Part shown: one piece after another, positions 13,501-26,174 of the stretch
How positions within the stretch are numbered: the first letter of the stretch is position 1
Layout of the letters: every line of letters begins with the position of its first letter
Source: Rachycentron canadum
Lineage: Eukaryota; Chordata; Actinopteri; Carangiformes; Rachycentridae
Direction of reading: 5' to 3'
Assembly: GCA_038496675.1 (NCBI GenBank)
Contig: CM076668.1
Span: 15,839,652 to 15,903,651, forward strand
DNA length: 64,000 bases
The notes under the pieces: generated by a model
Told to the model about the DNA's origin: nothing
Database searches by the model: none
What the model saw: the letters and a program-made list of their open reading frames with translations, nothing else
Program-made: the position numbers and the translations under genes

Positions 13501-14325
13501 TCTTAGCTTTAACTCTAATCATCTGAGTGGTTTTTGCCAGCATAAAGCCCCATTTACCCCTCTAGCCAATTCCGTGAAAGCATTCAAAATCAATTAATCA
13601 GAGCAATGGAATTGTTTTATTCGACTGTTTAACTCTTCCCTCCAAAAGGTCAGCACTGCCCTGGAGACTGTGGACAGTGTGTTATATAGTTAAAATTGTG
13701 CAGCCAACTTCTTTCTAGTCAGACCAGAGATAAAAACCCAGTAGTCATACGGCATTTTATATGCTTTTTTTTTTGTGTGTCCACCATAGAAGTGCATTCA
13801 CAGAAAGGTCCATAGAGTTCTGTCCAGATGGAGATTTGATACCGCTCTAGCCTTCAGCAGGACTTGCAGAACAATGGTTTGCTGAGTGAATAGGAGTCCA
13901 CAAGCACAGAGTCAGTGAGCCGCAAAGAAAAGCTGTAAAGAGCAGGAGATAGGAAGGACACTGAAAGCACTCAAAGCCTGAGTAAAGAGGGATTAGCCAA
14001 ACATAACACACAGCAGCCATCATTTTATTCCTCATCAGGCTTACAGTTTAAGGTACAGCAGGTAGTGATGCCAGAGTCTTTAAATAGGAGATTTACATTA
14101 CACAGCCACTGCAAACATGGTTCCTCCAGCCTCTTTAATCAAGTGATCTGCTTATGCAAACTCATTTGGGGCCTCTCTATATTCTTTTCACTGCAGTCAG
14201 AGCTATCCAAACGAGAATATTTGCAGAGGCTAGAGACATCCAGTGGCACTTGCTTTTTTTGTTTCAGAATGCTAAAACTGTGTGCACAAAATGGGTGAAA
14301 GTTCAATGCCTTAGTTTATTATCAA

Positions 14326-14327
<2 letters not shown>
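7518..14327. other. Long unassigned non-coding stretch
   Basis: No gene is supported over nearly 7 kb. The part 7660-8060 is A-rich, with several short lysine-rich open frames that reflect base composition rather than coding. A GAAT-type short tandem repeat lies at about 8111-8148. Homopolymers occur at 10483-10498 (T) and 12936-12946 (C). A short open segment at 9628-9714 has splice-like edges but no homology. The rest shows no recognisable element. Confidence 0.3.
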
Positions 14328-14376
<49 letters not shown>

Positions 14377-14393
14377 TGTGTGTGAGTGTGTGT
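14328..14393. repeat. (TG)n microsatellite
   Basis: About 23 pure TG units, then two imperfect stretches interrupted by GAG. It is the longest dinucleotide array in the window. Confidence 0.95.
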
Positions 14394-16483
14394 TTTTCTC
14401 AGAAAACATGCAGCCTGCCAGTCAAAAAAAACCCTATTCTGACGTGAGTAATAATTAAACTACTACAGCAACGACAGAGACCTTTTTAGCAGGGAAGCAG
14501 TGATCGGAGGGGAGGGTGGGGGCGTTTGGTGACAGTGGGAGAAAGAGAGGCAGCATCAGATTGACTGTCACCATATCATGACGAACAGTACAACCTTAGC
14601 CTTGAATTAGGCAGAGCAGATTGGCTTTTTGATGCAAGGCCTACAGTGGGTCACATTTAACATTCCTGCACTTTCACCTGACAATCTATGTAGTTTGGTG
14701 CATTTTTAGTGTAGATTATGAGTAGAAATCCAATAATAGGTGATGCGGTGCTTTAATGCTAACTTGGCAAATCTAACATGCTGCATCTTTTTTTTTTTTT
14801 TTTTTTTACCATTTTTGCCCTTTGACTGTATATAAAAGTGGACATGGATACATTATCATGCTATCATATGCCAATTAGCACCGAATAAAGCTGAAACTGA
14901 TGACAGTGTCATTGATTCCATTCATTTTACAACCAAAGTATTGGATAAATAGACAGAAATGACCTCATGGTGGCGCTAAATGAAAAGATTCAAATTCTAT
15001 GAAAATCAACTCAGTTTGCGAAAACTTGTCAGCTTCATCCACTGATTACCAACTTTGCAATCCCCAGACTTATGCTGCCATCAAGGCTATATATGCTGGG
15101 AGGCTATTATCCTTTGCTTCAATGCGTTTCATCTATCTAATGTAACATGAAATACTATTTGGACATTATCACAGTATTAGAAGCACGTCTAAACTTTTGA
15201 CTGCTGCTGAATATATTTTAAAAGATATTTTCATGCACTGGTCTTCTGCATAAATTCAAATGACAAAAAAGCATGATCTGTGTGCAGAAAGCCTGCAGGC
15301 TGGTTCTTTGCTGTCACAGTTTCTCAGTTTCACTCTCCCCCTCAGACTGGCTCCTGATGAACTCTCATGCTGAATTGATTACAGCAGCTAATTGTTGGCC
15401 ATCCATCTGCTCCACCCTCTAAATTTTAACCCCCTTTCCAAGAAACCGTGGCTGGTTAGTCTCACATCCCCGTCTCCTTCTGCACCACTTCCATCAACAG
15501 CCTTTTTCAGTTCCCCTGAAGCACATGAAATCAAATTGGGACACAGTTCTGAGCTTTTGCTCTCGCTGATTTTTAGTACAGGACAAATTATGCCTGCTTT
15601 TTGAAGAATAATCTGAACCAATTACTTTTTATACTTGGCATGGCAAGACATGGTTAACGCTGAATTCAAAATAGTTGCTTGTTTTGTGATGCTCAACAGT
15701 TTCGAGCTCATTTGAGTATGTTACTGTTACTGACTGCAATGTGTTATTTCTTTCCATCTGTTATACATTAAGTGTTTGGGTGAAGACTCACTGAGTATAA
15801 AAAGATAACAAGGTGGGTGATTTAAGCAATAAACTCAAAGCTGAGATTTTGTATATCAAATAGCATTCTGTGTTCTTCCGTGCTACCCTGCAGATATTTA
15901 CAGGTAGCCTCACACCCATTATTCTTTGCTCTAAAAATGTTTTATCTTTTCACATAGTCAGGTTGCCAGCAATTATCATGGTCTTTTCCTTATGTACTCA
16001 GATAAATCTTTCAGCAACAGGAAAAAAAAGTGACTTTCTGTGAGCTTCTTGCTAGGTAATAGCTTCAATTTGTGTTTCCCTCTGTGTAATCCTTTTATTT
16101 TTCAGTAATGGGCTTGGCCTTTGGCGGACTGCATCACGCTAAAGCTATGGCTTAGTGAAAATGAAAGGGAACAAGAGATAAAAAGGAGATATACATACAC
16201 ATACATAGCTAGATTGGCACAAATCAGAGGAAAATGCTACATGTGTCTTACTTAAAAGAGCCAACTTATTTCAAGACATGTATTTGTCTCCTATTTTATA
16301 TATCTGGTTATTCTCTCTGAGTCAATTAATGCATACTTTTGTGTGTCCTGTGCCAGGTGGTCATGTGGGCTCTACCTGCTGTTTTGTGACTTTTGGGTGA
16401 TGGCCACCCACACTCAACCACTACAGCTGTGGACGTCGAAATGCAGAGAGGGAATCAGCATGGGTGGTATGGATAGTATAGCA
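14394..16483. other. Unassigned non-coding stretch
   Basis: It holds a 20-base poly-T run at 14788-14807. No gene or element is recognised otherwise. Confidence 0.3.
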
Positions 16484-16919
16484 CAGGGGTTCCCAACCCA
16501 ACAATATGGAGGCCAAACAATATGTTCTCAGAGCACTATTTATTTTAATGGTGAATAAACAGGACTGAATTGAAAGTAGAATCACTTGTTTATTCACTGT
16601 GTGTCTGTTGACTCTTTTCTTTTAATTCTTCTTAAAGTTAACCAACTCTACACTTTGTTACTCCACTTTTAGTCATGGACATAATTTTTTAGTGTGCAAT
16701 CAGACTGAGATAATAAAAAAGTATACGATGTGGTCCAGTCCAAAACTGGTCTGGCCAGTGACAACATAAATGTTCCTATCCTTGGCTTAACACAGTGATA
16801 AACCTTAAAAACATTAACATTTTTTCATATAATTACATCTTTTCACCAAAATTGTACTGTTTTGCAAATGCTTTGTTGGCCCACTTACAATAGACCCACA
16901 GGTTGGTTGGAAACCACTG
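16484..16919. mobile_element. hAT-like non-autonomous element (MITE), decayed
   Basis: The left end reads CAGGGGTTCCCAACC. The reverse complement of the right end reads CAGTGGTTTCCAACC, so 13 of 15 terminal bases match. CAGTGG(T)TCCCAACC-type ends are established for hAT-family (Charlie-like) DNA transposons of vertebrates. The 436-bp interior is AT-rich, has no transposase frame and is too short to encode one, so this is a non-autonomous copy. The expected 8-bp target duplication is not clear (GTATAGCA on the left, ATTTGCAT on the right), so the exact borders could be off by a few bases or the duplication has decayed. Confidence 0.65.
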
Positions 16920-17254
16920 ATTTGCATATCCATTGTTATTTTGTGGCTAATGCTGGAGATCTCACAGAACATGCCAGAACATGTCTGTCCTTTTGATGAT
17001 AAAGGAGACAGAAAAAGAAGAAGCGCATTTTGGTGCCGGCTCGTGATGAGGCATGTGTGAAGTAGACGATGCCACTTGATGCTTGATCTCTCAACTTTTA
17101 TGTATAAAAGTCTAACCATCTCAACCAGGCTGTGTGGTTTTTGTCTGAACTGGCACAGTGGAAGTAACTCACACACTCACACTGGCCTGTCTCGTCTCCA
17201 ACATGAGTTTCAATGGGAATTTTCTAAGTAGCTTTTGTTACATGTTTTCCTATC
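16920..17254. other. Unassigned non-coding stretch
   Basis: A short interval between two repeat remnants. Nothing recognised. Confidence 0.3.
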
Positions 17255-17370
17255 AGTCGTGGCTTAAAGAAATGATTTGACATTTTGCATTTTATGCTTA
17301 TTTTCTTAACAGACGAGAAGCTTGACACAATTTTCATGTCTGCTTTCATGTCAGCTTCACCAAGTTTTAG
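17255..17370 (+). repeat. Fragment of a teleost dispersed repeat (TTAAAGGAAC family)
   Basis: It begins TTAAAGAAATGATTTGACAT and continues with TGCTTATTTTCTTAA and then ATGTCTGCTTTCATG. These blocks occur in the same order in the reverse-complemented copy at 29775-29982, which also starts with TTAAAGGAAC. From memory of fish genomes this is a common dispersed repeat. Its class is not settled here. The fragment is heavily diverged. Confidence 0.5.
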
Positions 17371-19608
17371 GTGTAAATAGAATTGATGTGGCTGAACCCT
17401 GACTTCTAATGATTTCTAAGCTTTATTTCATTTTGTACATTACCTTGGTGAATAAATGTTCACTAAAACTACAGTTTGAATAAGTTATAATAAATCTGAA
17501 TTATCCTTTAAAACAAAATTTTGAATTCCAAAGGGAGAAACTATCATCTTAATGGTCTGTAAAATTAAGAGGCAAAAAATAGGGAAGTTATACGAAGATG
17601 TAAAAAAGGAGTCTAAGTTGGTTGCTAATCTTGTTAGCACAGTAGGTTACTTTACAGTATGTGAGACCAGGTTGTGGGGAAGAGTGTCTCATTGAGACTA
17701 GAGCCTGTGTCATCTGTAACTCCACGCAACAGTAACAGTCAGCCATAGAGTAGTCCACTCACTTGCACACTCCCTGGGGCGAGAACTCCTTAGAGAGAGA
17801 AAATTGGGAGGATAGCTATGACTGAGCTGCATAGCACCAGCTCCACCTCAAACAGCCCATTCCAAACTCAATTACCACACATCTGCACCCCCGCCGCCAG
17901 CCCTGGCAATCCCAAGGAAACTCTGGAATGGTTGGCCAAAAAAAGAGAGCTTTATCTTTGGCTGCTCGAGTAGCAGAACACCTAAGGCTTTGAGTCTGCT
18001 GAGCGCTGGGACTGAGACTGCAAATGAGGTCTGTCACATCAGCATTTGCAGGCTTTTCATAGCTCTAAAATGTCATAAATCCTTGGAGAATAGAGAAAAC
18101 GCAATTTTGATTTGAAAGGGAGATGCAGAGTGAGGACGGAAACACGAGCCCAGCAGGACGGAGCAGAATCCTGACATTTTCTCATCATTGCTGGATCAAG
18201 AATGAGCAAAAGAGTGTTAGGAAAAGTACTAACATTTGGTTCTTTCTGGGGGCTGCAGATGAGAAAAACACCCAGTGCCATCATTGGCAAATTTTCACAC
18301 GATGAAACCATAGTGCTGGACTAATTTAGACATTTGTGCCATAGAAGAGAATCCCAAACCACAAAACAGGATGTCTCTTTGATTGAGTGGCACATTATTA
18401 AGCTATAGTCCTTTGTATTCAGCTGATAAAAAGCTGCTCATTAGCTTTCCTTTTCAGGGGGTGTCATTGTGTCAACATTTCCATCATATAATACAGTCAA
18501 CAAGTGTTTGGGCATGGCGGGAGTGTCTTGTCTCCCATGAAAGTTGGAACATTATGATGCCAGCCAGAGCTCTGTTTAATTACCTTCTCTCTTTCTGCCC
18601 CATTGATTTACATTGTGAGCCCTTTAATTATACAATTCATCACCTTTTAAACATGAAAAACGGTGTAAAATGCATGCTAATGAAACCTTGTCGAAAGGTT
18701 TTCTGCAAGGACCCAGTAGATCAAGCAAATGGGCTGTGTGGACTCCATGTCTGTAATGTATGTATGTATGTGGCTTTGCAGATTTCTTTTTCTTTCCTCC
18801 AATGCGTTGCCATCAATTCTGCTTAATCCACAACCAATGGAGGTTCAATGTCTTTGGAAGCAGGTGCAGTGAATTAATTTTAATACCGCCGCTTGCTAGG
18901 GTTTTTTGTGTGTTTTGCTTTTGTTCTGTCATAATGAGGAGAAGCTAATAGGGAGAACACAACTCACTCTCATCCAACATTGACGTCAAAGGAGAATTGA
19001 TGACTGGCAAAGTTCTCAGATAATAAAAGTTAATGGATTCACACCCCCTTTGTTTTAGCGCCGTGGCATGTTTGTGTAGAAGGTGTGTGTTTGTGTACTC
19101 AATCATACAAATTTAGCATTGTTTCTTTCATATTATGTTAAATGATAGGGTTGGTGATGTTTCATTTTTATTTATATTTATTTATTTATTTTGTTATGCT
19201 GCTAAAGAGATGCTATACATGACATATGTCCATATTTTGGAAGTGATGTTGCCATCTATGTCACTTTTAAGGGGATATAATTCCAATATAATTATATGAA
19301 TCTATTTATGTGTCAAGTATAAGCGATTTGTCACATGCCAAATCACAATGCAGTAAACAAAGCAGTGAAATGAGTGTTGGACTCATCATCTTGACAGAAA
19401 AGAACGGCACAAACATTTGATTTTGAATATTAGCCCAACACCGTTTATTGATTCATTATTATATTCTCAGTGTCATGTTGAATATCTTTATTTTATTATT
19501 TTTACATCGAAGATCTTGTCCTGGGCTGCATCAGCTCTGTCAGATGGGGTCACGACCCTGTGTTTCTTCATCACCAGCAGCAGCAACATTTTTGGGAGAG
19601 AGCGCAAC

Positions 19609-19610
<2 letters not shown>
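17371..19610. other. Unassigned non-coding stretch
   Basis: No gene is recognised. It includes a short TGTA repeat near 18755-18770, a perfect CRE-type TGACGTCA at 18981-18988 (expected about once by chance in this length) and an A/T-rich TTTA-type stretch near 19170. Confidence 0.3.
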
Positions 19611-19646
<36 letters not shown>

Positions 19647-19653
19647 GGGGGGG
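19611..19653. repeat. (GT)n microsatellite followed by a G-run
   Basis: About 16 GT units (19611-19643), an A, then nine G residues (19645-19653). Confidence 0.95.
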
Positions 19654-20439
19654 TTGGCTATAGAATAGGAATGAGCCCCTTTGACACCAGTCCTCATTAG
19701 TACATGTCTTATGCAATGGTCCGCAGAGGCCCTGATGAAACGTTGTCTCTGTCTACACCTACAGAGAGAAAACGTTTTCTTTCTCAAATCCACTCCCTGG
19801 GACGAAGATGACGAAGAGTTGAGAGGAAGAACTCCACCCCCCCTGTGGGAAATGAAGGCTCCTTCGCCTCCCCAAACGCCTCACACTGTCAACAGCTGTC
19901 ACCCGTGTGGCGCCGAGAAATGAAATAGTCGCGGAAACGACAAACAAGACACAAAACTCATAACTGCGGCTCATGCCATTTTTGTTAAGGCGCCTCTGCA
20001 CGGAGGCTGCAGCATAAAGGCTAAGATGTCTACTTTAATTCAGTCTGTGAGCAGCTCTTGAGTTTTGACATTGCGAAGCAAAGGGCAGCAGTTCAGCTGA
20101 GAGCATGTCCCAAAATGAAATCGCCATCTTTATAGGCTTTCTTTCCAATATGAAGACATAAAGTACACTTACAATGTATGAGGTCTTGCTGAATATATAG
20201 TGTAATGCAGGTGAGAGGTCTAAGCTCAGTGATGTGCCGCTATATGGAGAATGTCAATGAAGTAACATAACCATTTCACAAGGACATGTACGCACACTAA
20301 CCAGGCTACTGCAGTGTCATTTTTGAAGTCTTTAGTTTCAGCCAAGGAAAACAGAGGCCGACGGTGCTTTCACATAACCTTGCCTGGCGTATAATCATTT
20401 CAGAAAATTCTCCTGTATTGTTATGTTGTGCAGCTCATA
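19654..20439. other. Unassigned stretch with a modest CpG cluster
   Basis: Around 19900-20010 there are about nine CpG dinucleotides in 110 bases. The 80-codon open frames on both strands here have no recognisable domain. No gene is called. Confidence 0.3.
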
Positions 20440-20690
20440 TCCAAAGGCGAGTCATCAGTGAATTAATTTGACTAACTGGCGAAATATTTGTTGTCGGTGG
20501 AGAACTGGGGGCTTTTTAAATGTCACCTTCTCTATATTCTGGGGATGCTGAGGCTTTTTAAATGGCACTGCATTAATGATCTGCGATTAAATGCTCAATA
20601 TCAAATGGAGGCTGTTGCAATTACAGTCGGTTCAGTTTTGCTGTTGTGTGGCCTTCACTTTCCCTTCATGAAAAGTAAATTATAAAGACT
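20440..20690. promoter_or_regulatory. Candidate conserved non-coding element with a duplicated 17-18-mer
   Basis: GGCTTTTTAAATGTCACC at 20509-20526 recurs as GGCTTTTTAAATGGCACT at 20552-20569, 43 bases apart. Several ATTA-type homeodomain cores flank the pair. Spaced repeats of one motif are a common enhancer layout. No cross-species comparison was possible, so the assignment is an inference. Confidence 0.25.
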
Positions 20691-23600
20691 CACGTCGCTG
20701 TGGAGCTCGTGAAATTCTCCCAAGATGATATGTGCCATTTCCAGTGAACTCCTTGCTGGAACAAAGAGTTCCTTTGTGTCTTTCCTCTCCTGATCCAACA
20801 TCAATGACCAAATTGAAATCCTCTCCTCTGTAGTGACCTGCAAATATCTGGGGACATGAGATAGGAGCTCTCACTGCCTTGAACAATGCCACAGAGTTAG
20901 GCTCTGATTCATGCTGAAAAAGGATTAATTTCTCCACAAATTAACTGCTAATTCTTCTCTTATCTTTGCCCCAGACTCTCATTGAGCAAGTCGCCTTTCT
21001 CCCCTCCGCTCTCTGTTTCTCTCTTGCTTGTGGCACTGACTTTGTGCGATTGGGCTTGGGCGTGAGCTGTGACTGGTACTATCCTTTGGTACTGTTTCCC
21101 ATGAGTCTGTTCTGTCGGGCTCAGAGACATGTCCCATATGTCCTCATTTCCTTTTCTGAAAGATGTCTGCGAGCTAATTTGCCCCCTGAGCTGCTTAAGT
21201 ATTTAATGACAGTGACCAATTCAATTAGATGTGTGAAGTGCATGCTTATACACCCACAAATTGGTACTATAAAATATAAATACAGAACTCTCTACACAAT
21301 AACATGAGACAGTTTACTACTTGGTGAGGAATGCGAGCGAGTGACCTTTATCTTTGCAAAGATGACGCATTGTTCTGTCAATGATGCAGGGCGGCATTTC
21401 TTTGGTGTGTTTATATCACAGCAGAAAAAGGAAGACAGCCGTAAATCAAGGCCCAGCAAGGAAAAAGAAGGAGCAGTGGCGACTCTCCGGCACTACAGTT
21501 AATACTTACTGCTATACCTCCATGCCCTGTTTGATGGCGGACCTTTAGGCTATCAACAGCCTGTGGCGAAGAAGCCTTTGTAACGGGGGGAGGATACAGT
21601 GAATAGCTCGGCCTAGATAACGCAACACCATCAGATTAGCAGCACCTAGTTCGTAGACGGGAACACGCCGCCGTGTCTGCCATTTAGCGAACTTTAGAAA
21701 GGACACCAAGAAAGGACATGGATTCATTCAAACACACCTCATCATTTATTCATGAAAAGTGAGTAGGGAATTCAAAGCTTTCTTTCTTTTCTTTAACGCG
21801 GCCTTATAGAGAATAATATATCTCTCACTGGGCGATCATGGTTTATCTACCTACTGCTTCTCATTTTGACATCCCTAATGGGCTAGCAGGCAGCGCTAGC
21901 ATGTGCTTACAGAAATGTATGCATGCATGTGTCCACATGCACACACACACACACAAATGCAGGTAGTAGGTTATAGCATGGGTATGCAAGGTCACACGTG
22001 TCAGTATCCACATGCACATTCATGAATACTCATACAATGTCAGAATTAATGGGCTCATTATGTTCCTCAAGTGTTTAGGTTTCCATGCACGATCTACCAA
22101 ATGTCTGTGTGAAATCTCTGCCTGTCTCGTGGGGGTTATGACTCCCATTGGGACACTGGTGTTTCCATAAATACTGTGACATGATTCAACTGAAATATCC
22201 TTTGAAGTCAAAAGTGACTGATGCTGAGATTGACAGTGGCATTTAACTTCACTTGGCAGCTCCTTACCCTTTCATACCTTGATTAATAAGCCAAACTTAT
22301 TATTCGCTCAAACTCCCTTAATATTGAGATAATGTGTCACATTGGGTTTTTTTAGGAGTCATTTTTCATAATCGTTGAGATAACCCTCCTTGAAAGGGGT
22401 GGCTGGGTGCACGGAGAGTGAGGGTCAGCGAGGTAGCAGCCAGGGACAGCTGTAGCACTCTATAAATGAGTATGCTAATACTGACTGACATTTCCTTAAA
22501 CAGGGGAGAGAGAGAAAATGCTTGCTCCCAATTATCTTAAACGTCAGTGTGAAATAAAAGTCCAGCTCCATCAGGGGATAATATAACAAATACAGTAAAT
22601 GATTGCAGTAAAACATCAACAAAAACAATGGTTTAATTTAATGGTAATGTGATTAAACTGAAACCTCTATTATCCAGCTTCCCATTATTAAAAAAAAAAA
22701 AGTAAGTGTAACATTTATTTGTTCCCAGTGAAAATGTGCATGAATCCTCCCACAGACCTAAAATATGATTAGTCTAGTTTATAGGCATTAGGCTCTTGTG
22801 TCTGGAGTGTCCATGAAGGCCAACACTTTCCAGGTGAGTCAAAACTCACTGAAACTATTAAATAACCAGGCTTCCAGCCAGCGAATGCTGTTTACATCTG
22901 CACACACATTTCAGTCAGAACTGCACACCAATGAGGTCAGAACTGATGGAGCCCCACATGGTTCAGGTGGGTGAAGAAGAAAATGATTCATTATTGAATA
23001 GTTTGCTTCAAGGTGTCTGAGTGCAAGAGTGATATGTACTTACAGCAGCATGACAAACAGTCGTGCTAGTGGAGATTAATTACAATAGTTTTGTATAGTA
23101 TAAAATTATTTCATTATTTTTCTCAGATATTTTAGATATGCTGCTCTAGTCTTGTGTAAATTAGATATATATAATTATTATAATTATATATGTATTCTAG
23201 ACTTAAACTCAGTTTTTGGCTTTTGAGACAATGTAGGTAACCTAGTTTCTGTTGGGGCACAGATTTTAATATTCATTGAGGTCACAATGTGTCTCTGACC
23301 ACCTCTTGGGGTTGTTTGGCGAATTGGGTGATAATCCATCCTTCCTCAGTTCGTCTTGGGCGTATTTACACGTGTACTCTCCTGTGGTCAAGAACTATTG
23401 GACTGTAAAACCATTTTAAGATTGAGAATTTGAGATACGTTTAATCAAAACCGCTTTGTGGCTGTCCAGGCATGTCCAGGCATTGTGATTTTTCTAGTGC
23501 AGTTATTTTTGAGTGGATATGCTCCACCAGCTGTAAGGCCTAATTTTAACCTTTGGATAAGTTAACTTCTCCAATAGTGTCTGAAGGACACTTTCATGGG

Positions 23601-24114
23601 AGAAACTGTGTTTGAGTCAGTTTGCACCACTTCCTCCTTCAGATCGAAGCCTCTGAACACCAAAGGCCTGGGCTTACGAGGAGCTGTCCACTGGAAGTGG
23701 TGCTGAAATGCCGACTAAAAAGGCAGCAGCAAAATGTTTGACTGACACTGTGACTATTGCACTTCAACTTCACTGTAAGTTTAGCTGCTGTTATTGTTCA
23801 CTGACCAAGCACTAATCCGCATTTCTTATATCAGCAATCAATCAAATGACTGGGTATTATGAAAGGGGGTCATTCGTGGAGTCCACAAAGAATTAGTTCC
23901 CAGATCTGCTGTCCCCCTCAGCTCTGCAGAACCTGCAGAGTATTTTATGTTGTTGTTTTTGTATTCAGGCCCACAATTCTGTGGAAAATCACAATTTCCC
24001 AGAATCCAAGGTCAGACCAAAAGTTAAAAAGAATCAGCTACTGATGATAAGAATATTCACACTTTAGAGCACAGACGTGAAATCAGTGACTTTTGGACAT
24101 ATTTTCTTTTCAAA
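20691..24114. other. Unassigned non-coding stretch
   Basis: It includes a CpG-bearing segment around 21530-21715 (about 11 CpG), a short CA run near 21940, and an AT-only inverted repeat at 23167-23191 with 11-bp arms and a 3-base centre. The block 23260-23500 has the look of an old dispersed repeat, but no second copy is present to prove it. No gene is recognised. Confidence 0.3.
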
Positions 24115-24215
24115 GAATGACATAAATCATTAGTTGCTTAATTAAATAAATGCCGATTTATGTTCTGTTAATCAAATAATTGATTTGTGCGCTAATCATT
24201 TCAGTGCCATTCATT
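24115..24215. promoter_or_regulatory. Cluster of homeodomain-type sites
   Basis: Within 100 bases there are ATCATTAG, TTAATTAAA, TTAATCAAATAATTGATT and CTAATCATT. The third contains AATCAA and TTGATT as inverted arms. Such density is suggestive of a developmental enhancer but could also arise from AT-richness. Confidence 0.25.
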
Positions 24216-25738
24216 TCCCACAGCAGCAGACAGCTGGTTTGTATGCTTCCTGCACTGCAGACAGACAGACAAGGTTAGTGACTTGTTAGTGATTCAGGGT
24301 GTAACATGAAACAACTATAGTTTTTATTTCTCAGGGGTTGGCGGAGACCATAAAAGTGCTTGAAAGTGAGATGAATATTGGACTCAGACACAATTCACAA
24401 TATGCTGCTGAATATTTGAATAGGAAACAGTATGCTATGTTCCCTGTAACACTTTTTAAGGTGATACAAAACAATTACTGCAGCTTTAAAATTATAATAA
24501 TTAAATAAACACTTGTATAGGTCAAAATCACAAGAATAAAAGGTAAACTTGAAGTTACAAACACTGCAAAGAATTGTTAAACCTAACCACAGATAGGATG
24601 CAAACCCCAGTCTCTGGTGTCAAAGTCCTGCACTGAGTGTTACCGCTGCCCAGTTGTTTACAGACGTAGTGTTCATTCATTCAAAAAAATATGTCACCTC
24701 TGAACATAATCCAGCCGCTGTTGTTTGTGTTCCTTCCTACTGAAGGAATTTACTGTTGCTTTTTTAGCTGTATGGACATGTTATTCCTTGGAGACAGGGT
24801 TGGCCTGTAAACATGAGCCCAGCCACTTTGTACTGTGGAGCAAGACTTTTTTTTTTTCTTTTTTCGTCCTTGACGCACTGATTAAAAAGCTCCTCGTATG
24901 TTATTTCAATTGGACTGCAGCCTTTTCCTCTGGCTGACGGAAACTTGTGCATATTCCATATCAGGCAAGTTATTAATCCTCGTGTCATGCTTATAGATTA
25001 GGGTCAGCAGAATTGATTTCTCCTGTGCAAGTTAGCAAGAGAAACATGAAACAGAGAAAGCAGGAGAGCAGGGGAGAAATGGAAGCACACCAACAGCTGT
25101 AATTTCTCTTAGTCACATATCCAGAAAATTCATACATATACATACAGCAGGTTCATACACATGCATTTATTCATATATTGTATGAATATATGCAATAAGG
25201 TCATCACTCACTACATGAAAAACAATTATTGGCTCTTTTACTGTTCTGCTCCACATGGAATCAATCTACAAATTTCTGTGAAAGGCACACTGCCTGAATC
25301 TGTAAGAGCTCTAATTTTTCCTGCTGTTCCCGGCACGTATTCTTTGTCCTGAGGATGAAAGTGAATTTGATCCAATCGCATTTTCCTTTGCCTTTGTCCC
25401 TAATTCATGGAAAGTGTTTCACCTGTGGAGACACATGGAATTCGCTTAAAACTGCAGTGAAACTACAGTGAAACTACAGTGTCAGGGTTCGGACATCATC
25501 ACATAATAGTCACTTGGAAACTCTTTGTGATTTAAAAAATAAAAAAATAAAAAATTTATTTTACGATGAAGGCAAATTTTAAGAAAGCAGCACCACAAGC
25601 TGTGACAAGAATATTTTGTGCCCATGCAAAATCAGTAAGTTTGTATATTTTAGATTCAAATTTTCTGTAATGTCTACTGTTAATAACTGTATAATTGTTT
25701 CCCGCCATGATGGCAACTGCTGATTTGCAGAGGTTATA
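24216..25738. other. Unassigned stretch with a possible tRNA-derived fragment and a short tandem repeat
   Basis: On the minus strand, 24596-24606 reads GGTTTGCATCC, close to the tRNA B-box GGTTCGANNCC. The neighbourhood to about 24655 resembles a teleost dispersed repeat as I remember it. No A-box or tRNA fold is convincing. An 11-bp unit is repeated 2.5 times at 25455-25481. Confidence 0.3.
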
Positions 25739-26174
25739 ATTTGGCTGTCAGCCATGTTGGGTTTTTTTAAACCAGAAGAAACCATATTTGGAGGAGAAGG
25801 TGGAGCTGAAGAGAGTGAGGGGTGGATCTGACCTGCTCTGTAATTTCTCCTGATTGGAAGGCAGGTCATCGTGTATGGTGCAGTCTGCCAATCACACAGT
25901 AGCCACGCCCTAATGCGTAGCGTGCCTTATCATCATCATTTTATTGAAGAAGACTTGAAACTAGAGACTGAGACCATAAACTAATTAGAAACATTTGCTG
26001 AAGTTATAAATGAAGTGAGAAGTAGGGCCATTTTCACATAGACTTCAATACAATATGACTTTTTACAACCAGTAGAGTCGCCCCCCGATACCTAATGCAA
26101 GTTTAAAGCTCTTCAGCATTGGTTTCATTTTTCAGCCCAACTCTACATCCATTTTTATCCACAGTTTATGATAA
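25739..26174 (+). repeat. Dispersed teleost repeat, copy 1
   Basis: It shares ordered blocks with 33119-33503: GAGAAACCA or GAAGAAACCA, GGTGGAGCTGA, GGATCTGACCTGCTCTGT, GAAGACTTGAAACT, AGTAGGGCCATTTTCA, AATACAAT.TGACTT, GAGTCGCCCCC, and a run related to ACAGTCTATGAT at the end. The two copies run in the same direction and are about 7.4 kb apart. From memory the family is abundant in percomorph fish. No open frame spans it, so it is probably non-autonomous. Its class is unknown to me. Confidence 0.7.

Noticed and set aside
18981..18988. Perfect CRE palindrome TGACGTCA
   Set aside because: About one occurrence is expected by chance, and nothing nearby suggests a promoter.
23260..23500. Possible old dispersed repeat
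   Set aside because: It rests on memory only, with no second copy in the window and no terminal repeats.
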